Origin: Paraflavitalea sp. CAU 1676 | Lineage (GTDB): Bacteria > Bacteroidota > Bacteroidia > Chitinophagales > Chitinophagaceae | NCBI RefSeq assembly: GCF_029223285.1 | Contig: NZ_JARHUJ010000003.1 | Span: forward strand, 434,001-498,000 | DNA length: 64,000 nucleotides | Direction of reading: 5' to 3' | Shown here: one piece after another, positions 62,891-64,000 of the stretch | Position numbering within the stretch: position 1 is the stretch's first letter | How the letters are laid out: every line of letters begins with the position of its first letter | Notes under the pieces: model-generated | Database searches by the model: none | Told to the model about the DNA's origin: nothing | Seen by the model: the letters and a program-made list of their open reading frames with translations, nothing else | Program-made: the position numbers and the translations under genes

Positions 62891-64000
62891 ATGATAGACA
62901 CCATTGTCCTACGGATTCACAACGTCAAAAAATATGAAAAAACATACAACTATTTCTTTAACGCAAAAAAGTCGGGTATCACTACGGCTTACGTGGATGA
63001 GGATACGGGAGAATATTTTGAAAATAGGGCGCATCTGGCTACTGTCTTTAGTGATACTCTTCGTTCTATTCCTCTTGTTCATCGTAGCTCTATTTTTCTG
63101 CCTAGTTCTCACTACAGCGTATCCTACTGTATTAATAGTACAAGGGATTATTTCGAGTTTAATTTCTCTATTCCTAAGTATATCTGGTCGACGAACCTGA
63201 TGCAGTTCATTTCCTATTACGACGAAAGCCCTACCGGAACTTGGTCCCTGTTAATCAAATTCCTTGACGATTTCTTCAAAACGACGTTTCCCGAAAAAAT
63301 AATCCCGGAGGATGTGGAGATCCACAGGCTGGATATCTGTTACAATCAGTTTTTTCCTACAAAGGAGAATGCCTTGGAATATCTGGAGCATCAAAAAGAC
63401 CTTGTTAGGAAATACGCGCGGGCGGACTACAATACATACAGGCCGGCGACTTACCGGACCTCGTGGGAGCTGATCACAAAGCGGTACAAGTTCAAATGTT
63501 ATCATAAGGGGACGGAGTTTCAGGTACACGACTATAAGGAACTGATTAAGGACAAGTATTCGAACCCCCATAATCTGGATATTCAGTTTCTCCAGGACAA
63601 TGCCGACCGGATACTGCGGTATGAGCTGACTTTGAGGCATACCTATTTCAATTACCTGTTTGAGAAGATTTACTTTGAAACCGATACCCGGTCAGACTAT
63701 TACAATTATGGGGACAGCCGGTATAGGAGCGTATTTAAGCAATGCTTTGAGGCTGCAATAAAAGTTAAAGGAAAGACTGAATTGGAGCGGTTCTTCAGTA
63801 GGAGTAAGCACTTTATGTTATCAAGCGTTCTGGATTTTACGGATAACCCGATTACCGTATTGCAATCGCCTCATGTAACATTCAACCGGACGTTTTGGAA
63901 CTGCTGTTATGATAAATTTTTCGATATGTTACACAAATTCCAGCTTAACCGGTTATTGTCGATCCATGAGGTGGCAAAGAAAGTGGACGATATGAACGAA
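62891..64000 (+). CDS. Rolling-circle replication initiator, gene II/X-like (partial)
   Basis: The frame from the ATG at 62891 is open for 370 codons to the window end, with no stop, so the protein is longer. It has the pattern of phage gene II/X-type replication initiators: HRLDIC (residues 145-150, metal/strand region), KCYHKGTEF (202-210), LRYELTLRH (242-250). The Tyr that attacks DNA cannot be assigned with certainty; Tyr204 in KCYHKG is one candidate. It nicks and rejoins the circular genome to start replication. It is the strongest marker that the region is a rolling-circle element. Confidence 0.75.
   Translation, partial: MIDTIVLRIHNVKKYEKTYNYFFNAKKSGITTAYVDEDTGEYFENRAHLATVFSDTLRSIPLVHRSSIFLPSSHYSVSYCINSTRDYFEFNFSIPKYIWSTNLMQFISYYDESPTGTWSLLIKFLDDFFKTTFPEKIIPEDVEIHRLDICYNQFFPTKENALEYLEHQKDLVRKYARADYNTYRPATYRTSWELITKRYKFKCYHKGTEFQVHDYKELIKDKYSNPHNLDIQFLQDNADRILRYELTLRHTYFNYLFEKIYFETDTRSDYYNYGDSRYRSVFKQCFEAAIKVKGKTELERFFSRSKHFMLSSVLDFTDNPITVLQSPHVTFNRTFWNCCYDKFFDMLHKFQLNRLLSIHEVAKKVDDMNE

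Larger units (their letters stand above)
54000..64000 (+). mobile_element. Putative integrated small tailless (FLiP-like) phage or related element, truncated at right
   Basis: From about 54.0 kb to the window edge the composition is AT-richer and genes are short, overlapping and nearly all on the plus strand. The order is leader, two early genes, tandem terminators, structured gap, Arg-rich peptide, capsid candidate, several single-span membrane proteins, beta spike-like protein, membrane-anchored muralytic enzyme, then a gene II/X-like rolling-circle Rep. This fits membrane-containing phages with circular genomes of about 9-10 kb (FLiP ssDNA; PM2 dsDNA). No packaging ATPase, Zot, tail, PolB or integrase is seen in the window. 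The type is inferred. Confidence 0.65.

Noticed and set aside
54000-64000. Filamentous phage (inovirus) identity.
   Set aside because: No Zot/pI ATPase, no pIII- or pVIII-like coat, and a muralytic enzyme is present, although the Rep type is shared.
54000-64000. Microvirus identity.
   Set aside because: No VP1-size capsid gene (about 500 residues) and no pilot protein pattern; the region is larger than a microvirus.
54000-64000. Tectivirus identity.
   Set aside because: No protein-primed DNA polymerase or packaging ATPase; the Rep is rolling-circle type.
1-64000. tRNA, rRNA or CRISPR arrays.
   Set aside because: No cloverleaf or TTCGA arm patterns, no rRNA blocks and no regular repeat-spacer series were found in my reading.

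Overview
The window comes from a Bacteroidota chromosome, most likely family Chitinophagaceae (Chitinophaga/Niastella-like). The evidence is a SusC/SusD pair under an ECF sigma factor and FecR anti-sigma, a GMC oxidoreductase with a gluconate-dehydrogenase subunit-3 partner, LytS/LytTR pairs, DUF4843/PKD-like lipoproteins, weak Shine-Dalgarno sites, and promoters of the Bacteroidota type (TTTG at -33, TAnnTTTG at -7). Genus cannot be fixed from sequence reading alone.

Layout. 1-9.95 kb (minus strand): one nutrient-uptake locus reading sigma factor, FecR, SusC with STN domain, SusD, DUF4843 lipoprotein, PKD-like lipoprotein, DUF4369 protein (cut by the window edge). 10-26 kb: mostly housekeeping and metabolic genes: YchF, peptide deformylase, the GMC oxidoreductase pair, a calcium-type P-ATPase, an S41 peptidase, thiolase, acetyltransferases, SSB. 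26.5-34.6 kb: an AraC regulator, small membrane and secreted proteins, and an operon of an acyltransferase and two histidine kinase/LytTR pairs. 34.8-48.9 kb: PDH E1-beta, three tandem DUF3592-type membrane proteins, a GH29 fucosidase, a ParE-like toxin-antitoxin pair, a sigma-54-type response regulator with an altered GAFTGA loop, a GT8-like glycosyltransferase and a flippase. 49-53.5 kb: gyrA and a TPR protein.

The exceptional part is about 54.0 kb to the right edge. Base composition becomes AT-richer and the genes become short, tightly packed and almost all on the plus strand. A hairpin-rich leader is followed by a basic protein and a DUF932-like protein, two tandem terminators, a new promoter, and a second structured gap. 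Then comes a block resembling the morphogenesis genes of a small tailless membrane-containing phage: a 35-residue Arg-rich peptide, small membrane proteins, a 275-residue capsid candidate closed by its own hairpin, four proteins with one membrane segment each, a spike-like beta protein, and a membrane-anchored muralytic enzyme. After a terminator come two small genes and a rolling-circle replication initiator (gene II/X-like) that runs off the window. No packaging ATPase, Zot, tail, polymerase B or integrase gene is visible. The best hypothesis is an integrated relative of FLiP (Finnlakeviridae), or a new family with a similar plan. The capsid identity is an inference from size and position, not a sequence match.

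How it fits together: in the phage-like element, the left module looks regulatory, the middle module structural and lytic, and the right module replicative.
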